DNA of 64,000 nucleotides from positions 372,001-436,000 of the forward strand of contig NZ_JAYMGZ010000002.1 of assembly GCF_037078405.1 (NCBI RefSeq). Direction: 5' to 3'. A program made the position numbers and the translations under genes. Origin of the DNA: Haloarcula sp. DT43 (lineage in GTDB: Archaea; Halobacteriota; Halobacteria; Halobacteriales; Haloarculaceae). Positions 26,734-35,122 of the stretch are shown here, one piece after another; within the stretch, counting starts at the first letter, position 1, and each line of letters starts with the position of its first letter. Under the pieces are notes generated by a model. That model had not been told where the DNA came from, made no database searches, and saw only the letters and a list, made by a program, of their open reading frames with translations.

Positions 26734-27225
26734 ATGACAGTCGACGAACTCGACGACTACGGAATGCTCCGGATGGACGATGAAGACATCGAACGGACCC
26801 TCGAACGGAAGAGCGTCGGGGTGCTCGGCGTCTCGACCGACGCCGAACCGCTACTGCGGCCGCTCAGTTACTGGTACGACGGCGAGTCCGACCTCTATTT
26901 CGTCTACGTCCTCGGTTCCGACAGCCGGAAAGCGACGGTGAGCGACGAGGCGGACGTTGCCGGGTTTCTCGTCTACGACATCGAGACGACGTTCAACTGG
27001 CGCAGCGTCCTGCTCACGGGGACAATCGAGCGCGTGTCCGACGACGAACGCGCGGCGATCGAAGCACGGATCGATACCGACTGGAAGCCCGACCTGTTCG
27101 AACGGGCGGCCGAGTCGGAGATCACGGCGCTGTATCGATTCCGGATCACGGACAAGTCCGGAATCAAGCAACTCGAACTCCCGCCCGAGCTCAGGACCGA
27201 CTCCTCGACGAGCGGGCCGGACTGA
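26734..27225 (+). CDS. Pyridoxamine 5'-phosphate oxidase-family FMN-binding protein
   Basis: A 163-aa split-barrel flavin-binding protein. 'ERTLERKSVGVLGVSTDAEP' and 'PLSYWYDGESDLYFVYVLGS' with 'SRKATVSDEADVAGFLVYDI' match the haloarchaeal PPOX/nitroimidazole-resistance-like group, and 'NWRSVLLTGTIERV' is the typical third strand. The start is fixed by a TATA box 28 bases upstream. The substrate is unknown; it is probably dimeric. Confidence 0.85.
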   Translation: MTVDELDDYGMLRMDDEDIERTLERKSVGVLGVSTDAEPLLRPLSYWYDGESDLYFVYVLGSDSRKATVSDEADVAGFLVYDIETTFNWRSVLLTGTIERVSDDERAAIEARIDTDWKPDLFERAAESEITALYRFRITDKSGIKQLELPPELRTDSSTSGPD

Positions 27226-27232
27226 ACGCGGC

Positions 27233-28054
27233 TCAGCCCGTCCGAAACGAGAGATCGAGCGTCGGCGCTGAATGGGTCAGCGTCCCCATCGAGACGACGT
27301 CGATGCCGGTCTCGGCGTAGGCGGGCACGTCCGAGACCGTGATACCGCCGCTGGCCTCGGTCAGCGTGTCGGCGTCGGCCGCCGCCACGAGGTCGACGGC
27401 TCGCTCGGTCTCGGCGGGCGTCATGTTGTCGAGCAGGACGATGTCCGCGCCGGCCGCGGCGGCCCGCGGCGCGTCGTCCGGAGCTTCGACCTCCACGTTG
27501 AGCTTCGTCGCGAACGAGACGCGCTCGCGGAAGTGCTCGACGGCGTCTACCAGTCCCATCTCGGCGACGTGGTTGTCCTTGACCATCACCATGTGCGAGA
27601 GGTCGAGGCGGTGGGTGTCACCGCCGCCGGCGGCCACCGCGCGCTTCTCGACGCCGCGCAGGCCGGGCGTGGTCTTGCGCGTGCCGGCGATGCGTGGAAT
27701 CGAATCCACGTCGGCCGCCGCCGCTGCGTCGACGGCCGCGCGGGTCTTGGTGGCGACCCCGGACGCGTGGCCGGTGACGTTCACAGCGACGCGCTCCCCG
27801 CGGAGCACGGCTCTGGCCGGGCCTTCGACGCGGAGCACCACGTCGCTCGCGTCGATGCGGTTTCCGGGGTTGACCGGGGTCTCGACGGTGCAACCGAGGT
27901 ACTCGAAGACGGCGGTGGCCGCGTCGAGGCCGGCGACGACGCCGGACTCTCTGGCGACCAGCCGCCCGGTCGTCTCGCCGGGCACGTCGTTGGTCACGTC
28001 GTGGTGGCCCACGTCCTCGCGGAGCCAGCGCTCCACGTCTGCGTCGGTGAGCAT
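27233..28054 (-). CDS. nadC: Nicotinate-nucleotide pyrophosphorylase (carboxylating)
   Basis: Third step of de novo NAD synthesis: quinolinate plus PRPP gives nicotinate mononucleotide and CO2. The 273-aa length is normal. Motifs visible are 'REDVGHHDVTNDVP', 'NPGNRIDASDVVLRVEGPAR', the substrate-binding 'RIAGTRKTTPGLR', 'HMVMVKDNHV', 'VEVEAPDDAPRAAAAGADIV', 'LLDNMTP' and the C-terminal 'EASGGI' and 'SMGTLTHSAPTLDLSF'. It is the last gene of the nad operon. Its ATG overlaps the nadB stop as TGATG, so translation is coupled. Confidence 0.96.
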   Translation of the reverse strand: MLTDADVERWLREDVGHHDVTNDVPGETTGRLVARESGVVAGLDAATAVFEYLGCTVETPVNPGNRIDASDVVLRVEGPARAVLRGERVAVNVTGHASGVATKTRAAVDAAAAADVDSIPRIAGTRKTTPGLRGVEKRAVAAGGGDTHRLDLSHMVMVKDNHVAEMGLVDAVEHFRERVSFATKLNVEVEAPDDAPRAAAAGADIVLLDNMTPAETERAVDLVAAADADTLTEASGGITVSDVPAYAETGIDVVSMGTLTHSAPTLDLSFRTG

Positions 28055-29622
28055 CAGTCTGCCGTCTGCTCCCGGCGCTCGTCGCGCTCGCCGGAGACGA
28101 GGGTGTGCGTGCCGACGCTCTCGTCGTTCTCGGCGGCGTGACGAGCCACCAGCAGGGCGGTGACGCTCGCGTTGCGGAGTTCGTACAGCGACCGGCTGGT
28201 CCGCGTGCGGACGTAGGCGTCGACCTCGCCCTTGAGCCGGCGGAGGACGGCCATCGCGCGCCGGAGGTCGTCGGGGTCGCGCTCGACGCCGACGTACTCG
28301 TCCATCACGCGGGTGAGCCGGTGGAACTTGTCGCGGGCGAAACGGTCCGGCAGGTCCGGGTCGCGCTCCAGCAGGTCCGGGGCGTCGATGGGCTCGGGGT
28401 CGGTGCCGGCGGCGTCCGCGCCGGCGCGGAGGCCCCAGACGAGGCCCTCCAGCAGGGACGTGCTGGCGAGGCGGTTCGCACCGTGGACGCCCGTGCGTGC
28501 GCACTCGCCGACGGCGTAGAGCCGGTCGAGCGTCGTCCGCCCGCGGTCGTCGACGCTGACGCCGCCACAGAGGAAGTGTTCGGCGGGGGCGACCGGAATG
28601 CCCGCGGTCCAGTCGACGCCGTGGTCCGCACAGCGCTGTGCGAGGTCGGGGAACGCCTCGGCGAAATCGAGCGGCGAGACGTCGAGCGTGACCTCCCCCG
28701 TAGCCTCGCGCTCGGCTTTGACGGCGCGGGCGACCACGTCGCGGGGCGCGAGTTCGGCGTCCGGGTGGTAGTCGGGCATGAACCGCTCGTCATCCCCGTT
28801 TCTCAGCAGGCCGCCCTCGCCGCGGACGGCCTCGCTGACGAGGAAGGCGACCTCGCCCGCTCCGGCGGTTCCACCGCCTCCGTCCGAGCCATGGGGTGGC
28901 TCGCTGTCCAGCGTACAGGCGGTGGGGTGAAACTGCACGTACTCCATGTCCTCGACCTCGGCTCCGGCCAGCGCGGCCATCGCGATGCCGTCGCCGGTCG
29001 TGTCGGCCGGGTTCGTCGTCCGCGGGTAGAGGTCGCCGATGCCGCCGGTCGCCAGCACGACGCTGCCGGCGAAACACGGGTCGACGGCCCCGTCGGATTC
29101 GAGCATCGCGCCGTGGACGCGGCCCTCGTGGCGGATGAGTTCGAGCACGGCGGTGTCGTCGCGGATGTCCACGTCCTCGCGGTCGTCGAGGGAGTTCAGG
29201 AACGGGACGTGGACGTGTTTGCCGGTCGAGGCGTCCACGTGGAGGATGCGGTCCTCGCTGTGGGCGGCCTCGCGGGTGTAGTCCAGCCCGGCCCCGTTCT
29301 CGTCAAATTCGACGTCGAGCGTGTCGAACAGCACGTCCTCGACGGCCTCGTTGGCGTTCTCGACGAGCACGTCGACGGCGTCTGGGTCGGCGGTTCCGTC
29401 GGAGGCGGCGACGATGTCGCGCTTGAACTGCTCGGGGTCGTCGCGGGACACGGCGATTCCGCCCTGCGCCCACCACGAGGAGGCCCCCTCCGGCCGGGTG
29501 GCCTTCGTGGCGAGCAGCACCTCGTCGCCGGCGCGCGCGGCAGCCAGCGCGGCCGCCAGCCCGGCGATGCCGGAGCCGACGACCAGCACGTCCGTCGTGA
29601 GAGCGTCGTCCGTCATGGTCAT
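28054..29622 (-). CDS. nadB: L-aspartate oxidase
   Basis: FAD enzyme oxidising L-aspartate to iminoaspartate, 522 aa. It has an N-terminal FAD motif 'VLVVGSGIAGLAAALAAARA', 'ASSWWAQGGIAV', the active-site 'VQFHPTAC', 'AVRGEGGLLRN', and a C-terminal helical domain with 'LYAVGECARTGVHGANRLAS' and 'RGRTTLDRLYA'. Start choice: the ATG at 29622 overlaps the nadA stop as ATGA; a second ATG lies two codons later (29616). It is the middle gene of nadA-nadB-nadC, and its product would pass unstable iminoaspartate to NadA. Confidence 0.96.
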   Translation of the reverse strand: MTMTDDALTTDVLVVGSGIAGLAAALAAARAGDEVLLATKATRPEGASSWWAQGGIAVSRDDPEQFKRDIVAASDGTADPDAVDVLVENANEAVEDVLFDTLDVEFDENGAGLDYTREAAHSEDRILHVDASTGKHVHVPFLNSLDDREDVDIRDDTAVLELIRHEGRVHGAMLESDGAVDPCFAGSVVLATGGIGDLYPRTTNPADTTGDGIAMAALAGAEVEDMEYVQFHPTACTLDSEPPHGSDGGGGTAGAGEVAFLVSEAVRGEGGLLRNGDDERFMPDYHPDAELAPRDVVARAVKAEREATGEVTLDVSPLDFAEAFPDLAQRCADHGVDWTAGIPVAPAEHFLCGGVSVDDRGRTTLDRLYAVGECARTGVHGANRLASTSLLEGLVWGLRAGADAAGTDPEPIDAPDLLERDPDLPDRFARDKFHRLTRVMDEYVGVERDPDDLRRAMAVLRRLKGEVDAYVRTRTSRSLYELRNASVTALLVARHAAENDESVGTHTLVSGERDERREQTAD

Positions 29623-30746
29623 ATCTCCAGCATCCGGTCGAGGGCGACCCGGGCGAGGTCCTTCTCCTCGGGCGCGACCTCGATGACGTTGCGCTCGCGG
29701 CCCTCGACGAGCTCTTCGAGGACCCACGCGAGGTAGTTCGGGTCGATCTGGCGCATGGCGTTGCAGTCCATGCAGGCGTCGCCACACAGCGGCAGGACGT
29801 TCACCTCGGGATGCCACCGCTGGAGGTGGTGCGTGAGGTGGATCTCGGTGCCGATAGCCCAGGTGTCGCCGGGCTCTGCGTCCGCGACGGTCTGGCAGAT
29901 GTCGGCGGTCGAGCCGGCCCTGTCGGCGGCCTCGACGACCTCGCGGCGGCACTCGGGGTGGACGATGACGTTCGCCCCGGGGTGGTCGGCGCGGACCTGC
30001 TCGACGTGGTCGGTCCGGAACCGCTCGTGGACCTGACAGTAGCCCTCCCAGAGAATCACGTCGTTCTCGACGGCGGCCGCGGCGTCGGTCCCCTCGGCGT
30101 CCCAGGGGTCCCACTCGACGGTCTCGTCGGCCATGCCGAGCCGGTGGGCGGTGTTCTCGCCCAGGTGCTTGTCGGGCAGGAACAGGACCTTGTCGCCCTT
30201 CTCGAAAGCGTACTCGAACGCCTTGTGAGCGTTCGAGGAGGTGCAGACGAGCCCGCCCTGCTCGGCGCAGAAGGCCTTCAGGTCGGCGTAGCTGTTCATG
30301 TAGGTTATCGGGATGATGTCCTCGTCGTCGTCCAGGGCCACGGTCAGCTCCGCCCACGCGGCGTCGACCTGGAGCGCCTCGGCCATGCCGGCCATCGGGC
30401 AGGACGCCTCCATCGACGGGAGGATGACCTTCTGGTCGTCGTCGGTGATGATGTCCGCGGACTCGGCCATGAACGTCACACCGCCGAAAATGACGTACTC
30501 GGCGTCGGAGTCGGCGGCCTCCTTCGAGAGCTGGTAGGAGTCGCCGATGAAGTCGGCGTGCTCGACGATTTCCCGGCGCTGGTAGTTGTGGCCGAGGATG
30601 ACCACGTCGTCGCCGAGTTCGTCGAGCGCCGACTCGATGCGCTCCGTTCGCTCGTTTTCCTCCAGTTCCCGGTATTCAGGGGGAAGCTGTTCGAGGTTGT
30701 CGTACTTGAAGAGACTCAGGTCCGTTTCGAACGTTGCGGTTTCCAT
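29619..30746 (-). CDS. nadA: Quinolinate synthase A
   Basis: [4Fe-4S] enzyme condensing iminoaspartate with dihydroxyacetone phosphate to quinolinate, about 375 aa. Visible motifs are 'VVILGHNYQRREIVEHADFI', 'GDSYQLSKEAA', 'VIFGGVTFMAESADI', 'SMEASCPMA', 'CTSSNAHKAFEYA', 'FLPDKHLGEN', 'VHPECRREVVEAAD' and 'LPLCGDACMDCNAM', the last supplying cluster Cys. I take the ATG at 30746 (METATF); a GTG three codons upstream (30755) is possible. It is first in the operon, with an inverted repeat and AT-rich promoter region upstream. Confidence 0.95.
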   Translation of the reverse strand: METATFETDLSLFKYDNLEQLPPEYRELEENERTERIESALDELGDDVVILGHNYQRREIVEHADFIGDSYQLSKEAADSDAEYVIFGGVTFMAESADIITDDDQKVILPSMEASCPMAGMAEALQVDAAWAELTVALDDDEDIIPITYMNSYADLKAFCAEQGGLVCTSSNAHKAFEYAFEKGDKVLFLPDKHLGENTAHRLGMADETVEWDPWDAEGTDAAAAVENDVILWEGYCQVHERFRTDHVEQVRADHPGANVIVHPECRREVVEAADRAGSTADICQTVADAEPGDTWAIGTEIHLTHHLQRWHPEVNVLPLCGDACMDCNAMRQIDPNYLAWVLEELVEGRERNVIEVAPEEKDLARVALDRMLEI

Positions 30747-30761
30747 TTCTGGCACGATATG

Positions 30762-30773
30762 CCCACCTGTGGG
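30762..30773. promoter_or_regulatory. Inverted repeat in the nadA leader
   Basis: Arms cccac and gtggg are separated by two bases (cccacctgtggg), 16 bases before the nadA ATG. Its position between promoter and start would suit a repressor site for NAD-dependent control, but the arms are short and may be chance. Confidence 0.35.
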
Positions 30774-30792
30774 TGTACTAGCGTTCGGACTG

Positions 30793-30815
30793 CTTTATTG
30801 AAAAGATTTTATCTT
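30793..30815 (-). promoter_or_regulatory. nadA promoter region with palindromic AT-rich box
   Basis: It contains two TATA-like elements on the minus strand (gataaaatc and caataaag). The former is embedded in the inverted repeat aagat-ttt-atctt at 30803-30815. Transcription would start near 30770-30780, giving a short leader before nadA. A palindrome overlapping the TATA box is a plausible operator. Confidence 0.5.
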
Positions 30816-30940
30816 CAACACTGGGGTGTGGTGAACATCGAAGCGGGTAACGGGGTCGTCGTTCAGTTACGACACGTGTTACCACCAGCCAATATCGACC
30901 ACGAATCCCGCGAGTGGTGGATTGGCGACCGAGAGAAAAC

Positions 30941-30950
30941 GTTATTATTA
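30941..30950 (+). promoter_or_regulatory. TATA box for the membrane protein at 30973
   Basis: The bases gttattatta are centred about 27 bases before the ATG; this choice makes 30973 the start. Confidence 0.6.
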
Positions 30951-30972
30951 TCTAAACTACATTTCCTTGTGT

Positions 30973-31392
30973 ATGACACGCACACTCAAAGCCTCCGGCT
31001 TCCTCGGACTGGCAGTGATGATGACTGTGGGCATGTACCAGTTTATCCTCCTCTCGGGCGGGAGCGGGGTTCCTGGGTGGATGATAGGCGGGCACGCACA
31101 CCTCGGGGTCCTGTCGATTCTGGCCATCGTGATGGGCTTCGCCGTCCCGGCGCTGGGCGTGACGGGAACCCTCAGGTCGGCCGTGACGGGGCTGTACGTC
31201 GCTGGTCAGTGGGGCATCCCCGGCATCGTCTGGTTGGGGGAGGGCGCGGGGCTGACGCTCCTCATGCCGACCGGGTTCCTCTGGGGCGGGTGTCTCATCG
31301 CCTCGATGCTCATCATGTTCTACGTGACGGTCACCGGGGAGGGCGGCGGGACCGAGAGCGGACCGACCGGGACGCCGACGGCCGACGACTAG
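30973..31392 (+). CDS. Four-helix membrane protein with intramembrane HAH motif
   Basis: A 139-aa membrane protein with about four helices. 'WMIGGHAHLGVLSILAIVMG' places two His residues at a helix start; other helices are 'LGLAVMMTVGMYQFILLSGG', 'LRSAVTGLYVAGQWGIPGIV' and 'GFLWGGCLIASMLIMFYVTV'. The pattern loosely recalls small four-helix proteins such as hydroxylaminobenzene mutase/styrene-oxide isomerase, where a similar 'AH.G' segment occurs, and a haem or metal site is conceivable. This is only resemblance. The start follows a TATA box; an upstream in-frame ATG (30922) lies ahead of the promoter. Confidence 0.72.
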   Translation: MTRTLKASGFLGLAVMMTVGMYQFILLSGGSGVPGWMIGGHAHLGVLSILAIVMGFAVPALGVTGTLRSAVTGLYVAGQWGIPGIVWLGEGAGLTLLMPTGFLWGGCLIASMLIMFYVTVTGEGGGTESGPTGTPTADD

Positions 31393-31441
31393 GCGGCCCG
31401 CAAGAGCAACTGTTAGGGGGGCGGCCCGCAACCGGCCCTGT

Positions 31442-32659
31442 ATGACCGACGCTGACGCCGCCGACCTCGCACAGCGGGTCCGCGAGGGGGACCTGCGGCT
31501 GTACGAACTGGAGGACCACGCCGACGCCGACACCGCCGCCGCGGCCCGGAGACGCCTGCTCGCCGCGGAGACCGGGGCCGACCTCGCGGCGGTCGGCGAC
31601 TACACGTTCGACGCCGCCGACGCCGAGAGCAACATCGAGAACATGATCGGCGCGGCGCAGGTCCCCATGGGCGTCGTCGGCCCCCTGCCCGTCGACGGCG
31701 GGGCCGCCTCGGGCGACCACCACCTCCCGCTCGCGACCACCGAGGGCGCGCTGCTGGCCTCGGTCAATCGCGGCGTCTCGACGATCCGGAACGCCGGCGG
31801 CGCGACGGCACGCGTCCTCAAGTCGGGAATGACCCGCGCGCCGGTGTTCAAGGTCGAGGACGTGGCCGCCGCCGGCGAGGTGTCGGCCTGGGTGCGCGAG
31901 CACGTCGAGGACCTCGCCGACGCCGCCGAGTCGACGACGAGCCACGGCGAGTTACAGGGCGTGACGCCGTACGTCGTCGGCGACAGCGTCTTCCTGCGAT
32001 TCTCCTACGACACCAAGGACGCGATGGGGATGAACATGGCCACCATCGCCACGGAGGCGGCCTGTGAGGTTGTCGAGGCCGAGACGCCCGCCGAACTCGT
32101 CGCGCTCTCGGGCAATCTCTGTTCGGACAAGAAACCCGCCGCCATCAACGCCGTCGAGGGCCGTGGCCGCACCGTCGCCGCCGACGTGCTGGTCCCCCAC
32201 GAACAGGTCGAGGAGCGACTTGACACGACCACCGAGGCCATCGTCGAGGCCAACACCCGCAAGAACCTCGTCGGCTCCGCGAAGGCCGGCGCGCTCGGGT
32301 TCAACGCCCACGCCGCCAATATCGTCGCCGCGGCCTTCCTCGCGCTCGGCCAGGACATCGCGCAGGTCGTCGAGGGGAGCAACGCCATCACCACCGTCGA
32401 CGCCCGCGAGGACGGCCTCTACGCCTCCGTCACCATCGCCTCGCTGGAGGTCGGCACCGTCGGCGGCGGGACGAAGCTCCCCACGCAGGCCGAAGCGCTC
32501 GACGTGCTGGGGTACGCCGGCGGCGGCGACCCGGCCGGGAGCAACGCCGACGCGCTCGCGGAGGTCATCGCCGCCGCGGCGCTGGCCGGCGAACTCTCTC
32601 TGCTCGCCGCGTTGTCTTCCCGGCATCTGTCTTCGGCACACGCCGACCTCGGGCGGTAG
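31442..32659 (+). CDS. hmgA: 3-hydroxy-3-methylglutaryl-CoA reductase (class I)
   Basis: NADPH-dependent reduction of HMG-CoA to mevalonate, the committed step of archaeal isoprenoid lipid synthesis, 405 aa. Motifs in order: 'ENMIGAAQVPMGVVGPLPVD', catalytic Glu in 'LATTEGALLASVNRG', 'DAMGMNMAT', catalytic Lys/Asp region 'LCSDKKPAAINAVEGRGR', 'GALGFNAHAANIVAA' (catalytic His region), 'VEGSNAITTVDAREDGLYAS', and 'GTVGGGTKLPTQAEAL'. This is the target of statins and the classical haloarchaeal selectable marker. It is monocistronic and convergent with the following pair. Confidence 0.97.
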   Translation: MTDADAADLAQRVREGDLRLYELEDHADADTAAAARRRLLAAETGADLAAVGDYTFDAADAESNIENMIGAAQVPMGVVGPLPVDGGAASGDHHLPLATTEGALLASVNRGVSTIRNAGGATARVLKSGMTRAPVFKVEDVAAAGEVSAWVREHVEDLADAAESTTSHGELQGVTPYVVGDSVFLRFSYDTKDAMGMNMATIATEAACEVVEAETPAELVALSGNLCSDKKPAAINAVEGRGRTVAADVLVPHEQVEERLDTTTEAIVEANTRKNLVGSAKAGALGFNAHAANIVAAAFLALGQDIAQVVEGSNAITTVDAREDGLYASVTIASLEVGTVGGGTKLPTQAEALDVLGYAGGGDPAGSNADALAEVIAAAALAGELSLLAALSSRHLSSAHADLGR

Positions 32660-32677
32660 CGCCGCGTCGGTGTGCCG

Positions 32678-33028
32678 TCACTGCCGGCGCTGGCTCACCA
32701 GAAACCCCGCTCCGGCTACCAGGACGACCACGCCGGCCAGCAGGAGCGCTTCCCGTCCGAGCAGCGGCCCGAGCACCAGCAGCGCCCACGCCACGGCGAA
32801 GACGCCGTGTGCGATGGCGAACAGGCGGCGGCCCCGCCGGGCGAACACGGCCGTCCCCAGCGCGAACCCGAGCGTGAGGACGACCGCTGAGAGGGCGACC
32901 GTACTCACGCGAAGCGAGCCGACTGCGACCGGTTCGACAACCGGCGTGAGCAGAAACAGCAGCCCCGCGAGGCCGACGAGCGAGCCGACGGCGACGGGGC
33001 CTGGCTCCAAGTCCAGCGCCGCGGTCAT
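32678..33028 (-). CDS. Small four-helix membrane protein
   Basis: A 116-aa protein with four hydrophobic helices ('VGSLVGLAGLLFLLTPVVEP', 'VSTVALSAVVLTLGFALGTA', 'LFAIAHGVFAVAWALLVLGP', 'LLLAGVVVLVAGAGFLVS') and an RRGRR loop. I do not recognise the family. The ATG overlaps the stop of the zinc-ribbon gene (ATGA at 33025-33028), so the two are co-translated. Confidence 0.75.
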   Translation of the reverse strand: MTAALDLEPGPVAVGSLVGLAGLLFLLTPVVEPVAVGSLRVSTVALSAVVLTLGFALGTAVFARRGRRLFAIAHGVFAVAWALLVLGPLLGREALLLAGVVVLVAGAGFLVSQRRQ

Positions 33029-33549
33029 AGGAGGCGGTACCGTCCCCGGCTTTCTGACACCTCGCCGGCGCGAACGAGTTTCTCCAGCGCCGTCCGGGTG
33101 TACGACGCCGGGACGCCGCGTTCCTCGGCGTAGGCCACGACCTCGTCCTCGGTCGGCTCGTCCAGGTCCCGAAGCGCGTTCGTGACCGTCTCCTTGCGGC
33201 TGGCTCCGCCGGTCGCGCCCTGCTCGGCGCGGTCGGCGGCCGCCGACACGGCCTCGGTGTCCACCCCCGAATCCGAGAGGTACGTCTCGTCGTCCACGCC
33301 CGCGTCGTCGACCTGTCGCTCCATCTCGGCGTAGGAGTCCAGTTCCGCGAAGGCGTCGCCCTCCCCCTGCCGGTTCGCCAGCATCGACGCCCGGACCTCG
33401 CGGGCGTGGGCCTCGTCGTCTGTCTCGACGAACTTCCGGCGTTTGGCGTGTTTCCGGCGCGTCCCGCACCGCGGGCACTGGGTCGTCTCCGGCCGGCCTT
33501 CGGTGACCCACAGCGCGCTACACTCGCTACACCCGACGACCGCGTACAT
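33025..33549 (-). CDS. Zinc-ribbon/winged-helix protein (DUF5817-like)
   Basis: A 174-aa protein. The N-terminal zinc ribbon has two Cys pairs ('VGCSECSALW' and 'TQCPRCGTRRKHAKRRKF'), the middle is acidic with 'YAEMERQVDDAGVDDETYLS', and the C-terminus 'DEVVAYAEERGVPASYTRTA' with 'LEKLVRAGEVSESRGRYRLL' looks like a winged helix. This organisation fits the haloarchaeal DUF5817 group and suggests nucleic-acid binding. It is first in a two-gene unit with a small membrane protein. Confidence 0.8.
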   Translation of the reverse strand: MYAVVGCSECSALWVTEGRPETTQCPRCGTRRKHAKRRKFVETDDEAHAREVRASMLANRQGEGDAFAELDSYAEMERQVDDAGVDDETYLSDSGVDTEAVSAAADRAEQGATGGASRKETVTNALRDLDEPTEDEVVAYAEERGVPASYTRTALEKLVRAGEVSESRGRYRLL

Positions 33550-33644
33550 ACCTCCTCGTCGGGGCCGGACGGTACTGAATCCACCGACAGCGAACTGCTG
33601 TGAACGGAGAACGCTTAGGTGGGCCGGGCGCGACACCACGGTGC

Positions 33645-33983
33645 ATGGAGGAAGTACCACAGGCGGCCTGTGAGACGGTCGAAGCGGTCGAGGGCGTCCA
33701 CCTCACCCAGTTGGCGGCCGGCGAGCGGATGAGCGTTCAGGGGTTCCACATCGAACCCGGCGCGGCCGTCCCGGAACATAGCCACCGTCACGAGCAGGTC
33801 GGCTACGTCGCGGCGGGGACCTTCACCTTCCACGTCGACGGCGAGGAGTACGTCATCGGCCCCGGCGACTCCTACGTCATCCCAAGCGGGGAGCCACACG
33901 AGGCGCGCAACGACGGCGAGGAGTCGGTTCGGGGCATCGACGTGTTCAGCCCGCCCAGACCGGACCCGGACTGGCAGGACTAA
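33645..33983 (+). CDS. Single-domain cupin
   Basis: A 112-aa cupin barrel. Cupin motif 1 is 'PGAAVPEHSHRHEQVGYVAA' with His ligands and Glu; motif 2 is 'PGDSYVIPSGEPHEARN'. Metal binding is therefore likely. Function is unknown; small cupins of this type include sugar-binding, dioxygenase-like and stress proteins. The ATG at 33645 gives the family-typical length; the upstream in-frame start at 33600 adds unlike residues. Confidence 0.85.
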   Translation: MEEVPQAACETVEAVEGVHLTQLAAGERMSVQGFHIEPGAAVPEHSHRHEQVGYVAAGTFTFHVDGEEYVIGPGDSYVIPSGEPHEARNDGEESVRGIDVFSPPRPDPDWQD

Positions 33984-34020
33984 CCACAACTGTTTGAGTC
34001 CCGCGGCCCTATGACAATCG

Positions 34021-34812
34021 ATGACGCGCGCAGTGGCTACCGCCGTGACGCTCGCGCTCCTGCTCGCCGGGTGTTCGGGGTTCGTCGGCGGGGACGGCCC
34101 CGAGACGGTCACGCCGGCGGCGGTGCCGACCGACGGGGCCGGCTATCCCCCGGGCGTGAGCGACGACGCCGTGGTGCCGTCGGCGCTGTCCAGTGCCCAC
34201 GCACGGACGCTCGCGACGCGGAACTACACGGTGACTACTCGCCAGTGGGTCACCGACCGCAACGGGACGGTGCTCCGGCGGTCCACCCACAGGCGCTACG
34301 TCGCGGCGAGCAACGCGACGTACGCGGGGCGGTTCCAGCAGAACGGGACGGAGCTGAACGTCTTCACCAACCGCATCGACTACTGGACGAACGGCTCCGT
34401 CGTCGTGGCCCGGTACGACGAGCGGGTGAACCGTCCCCGCCGGGTCCAGTGGACCGTCCGGAACGACGGCCCCGTCTCGGACCTCCCGGAGCGCCGGACG
34501 GTCCACGGCGTCGCGGCGGCCGTCGACCTCTCCGTGACTGACCGGGTCGGTGGTGGCGTCGTCCTCGCCGGCACCCGGTTCACCGACCCCGACAGGCTCG
34601 TCACTCCGCTGTTCGTCAGCGAGCCCAGCAACGTCTCGGTCAGGCTCCGCGTCAGCCACGCCGGCATCGTCGAGGCGCTCCGACTGGCCTACGACGCCGA
34701 GCGGAGCAGTCAGCGGGTGCGTGTCACGCACGACCTCAGGGTGACGGCTATCGGGTCCACGACGGTCGTGCGGCCGGAGTGGGCCACGAACACCACCAGA
34801 CTTCAGGACTGA
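34021..34812 (+). CDS. Secreted lipoprotein of unknown function
   Basis: A 263-aa exported lipoprotein. The signal 'TRAVATAVTLALLLAGCSGF' contains a clear lipobox (LAGC) near residue 18, so the mature protein should be lipid-anchored on the outer face of the membrane. The mature part is beta-rich, with 'NYTVTTRQWVTDRNGTV' and several N-x-S/T glycosylation sequons. The pattern resembles haloarchaeal DUF7537-type lipoproteins distantly like LolA/outer-membrane carriers. No partner gene is evident. Confidence 0.82.
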   Translation: MTRAVATAVTLALLLAGCSGFVGGDGPETVTPAAVPTDGAGYPPGVSDDAVVPSALSSAHARTLATRNYTVTTRQWVTDRNGTVLRRSTHRRYVAASNATYAGRFQQNGTELNVFTNRIDYWTNGSVVVARYDERVNRPRRVQWTVRNDGPVSDLPERRTVHGVAAAVDLSVTDRVGGGVVLAGTRFTDPDRLVTPLFVSEPSNVSVRLRVSHAGIVEALRLAYDAERSSQRVRVTHDLRVTAIGSTTVVRPEWATNTTRLQD

Positions 34813-34817
34813 CAGAC

Positions 34818-35042
34818 TCAGGCGCTACCGAGCGCGGGCAGGACCCGCCGGGTGCCGAGCGTGTAGCCGGCGTACAGGAGGACCAGCCCCATGTACACCT
34901 CCCAGGCAGCGAACGCGGAGACGCCGCCGGACAGCTCGGCGAGAGCGGCCTGTTCGGTGAGTGCCCCGCCGACGGTGAGCCCGGCTGCGAGAAGCGCCGA
35001 AAGGAGGAGTTCCAGTAGCTCCGGAATCGATTCTGTGGCCAT
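34818..35042 (-). CDS. Small two-helix membrane protein
   Basis: A 74-aa protein with two helices ('LLLSALLAAGLTVGGALTEQ' and 'VSAFAAWEVYMGLVLLYAGY') and a short basic tail. I do not recognise it. The ATG at 35042 is the first in-frame start that gives a compact protein; the 80-base spacer to the next gene is AT-richer than the surroundings and could hold divergent promoters. Confidence 0.6.
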   Translation of the reverse strand: MATESIPELLELLLSALLAAGLTVGGALTEQAALAELSGGVSAFAAWEVYMGLVLLYAGYTLGTRRVLPALGSA

Positions 35043-35122
35043 GTCTGCCCGAATATCTCTCCAAACGCGTTGTAGCTCTTTCGATTCGAGAGAGCTTAGT
35101 AGGCTCACGAGAACGGACCCGT

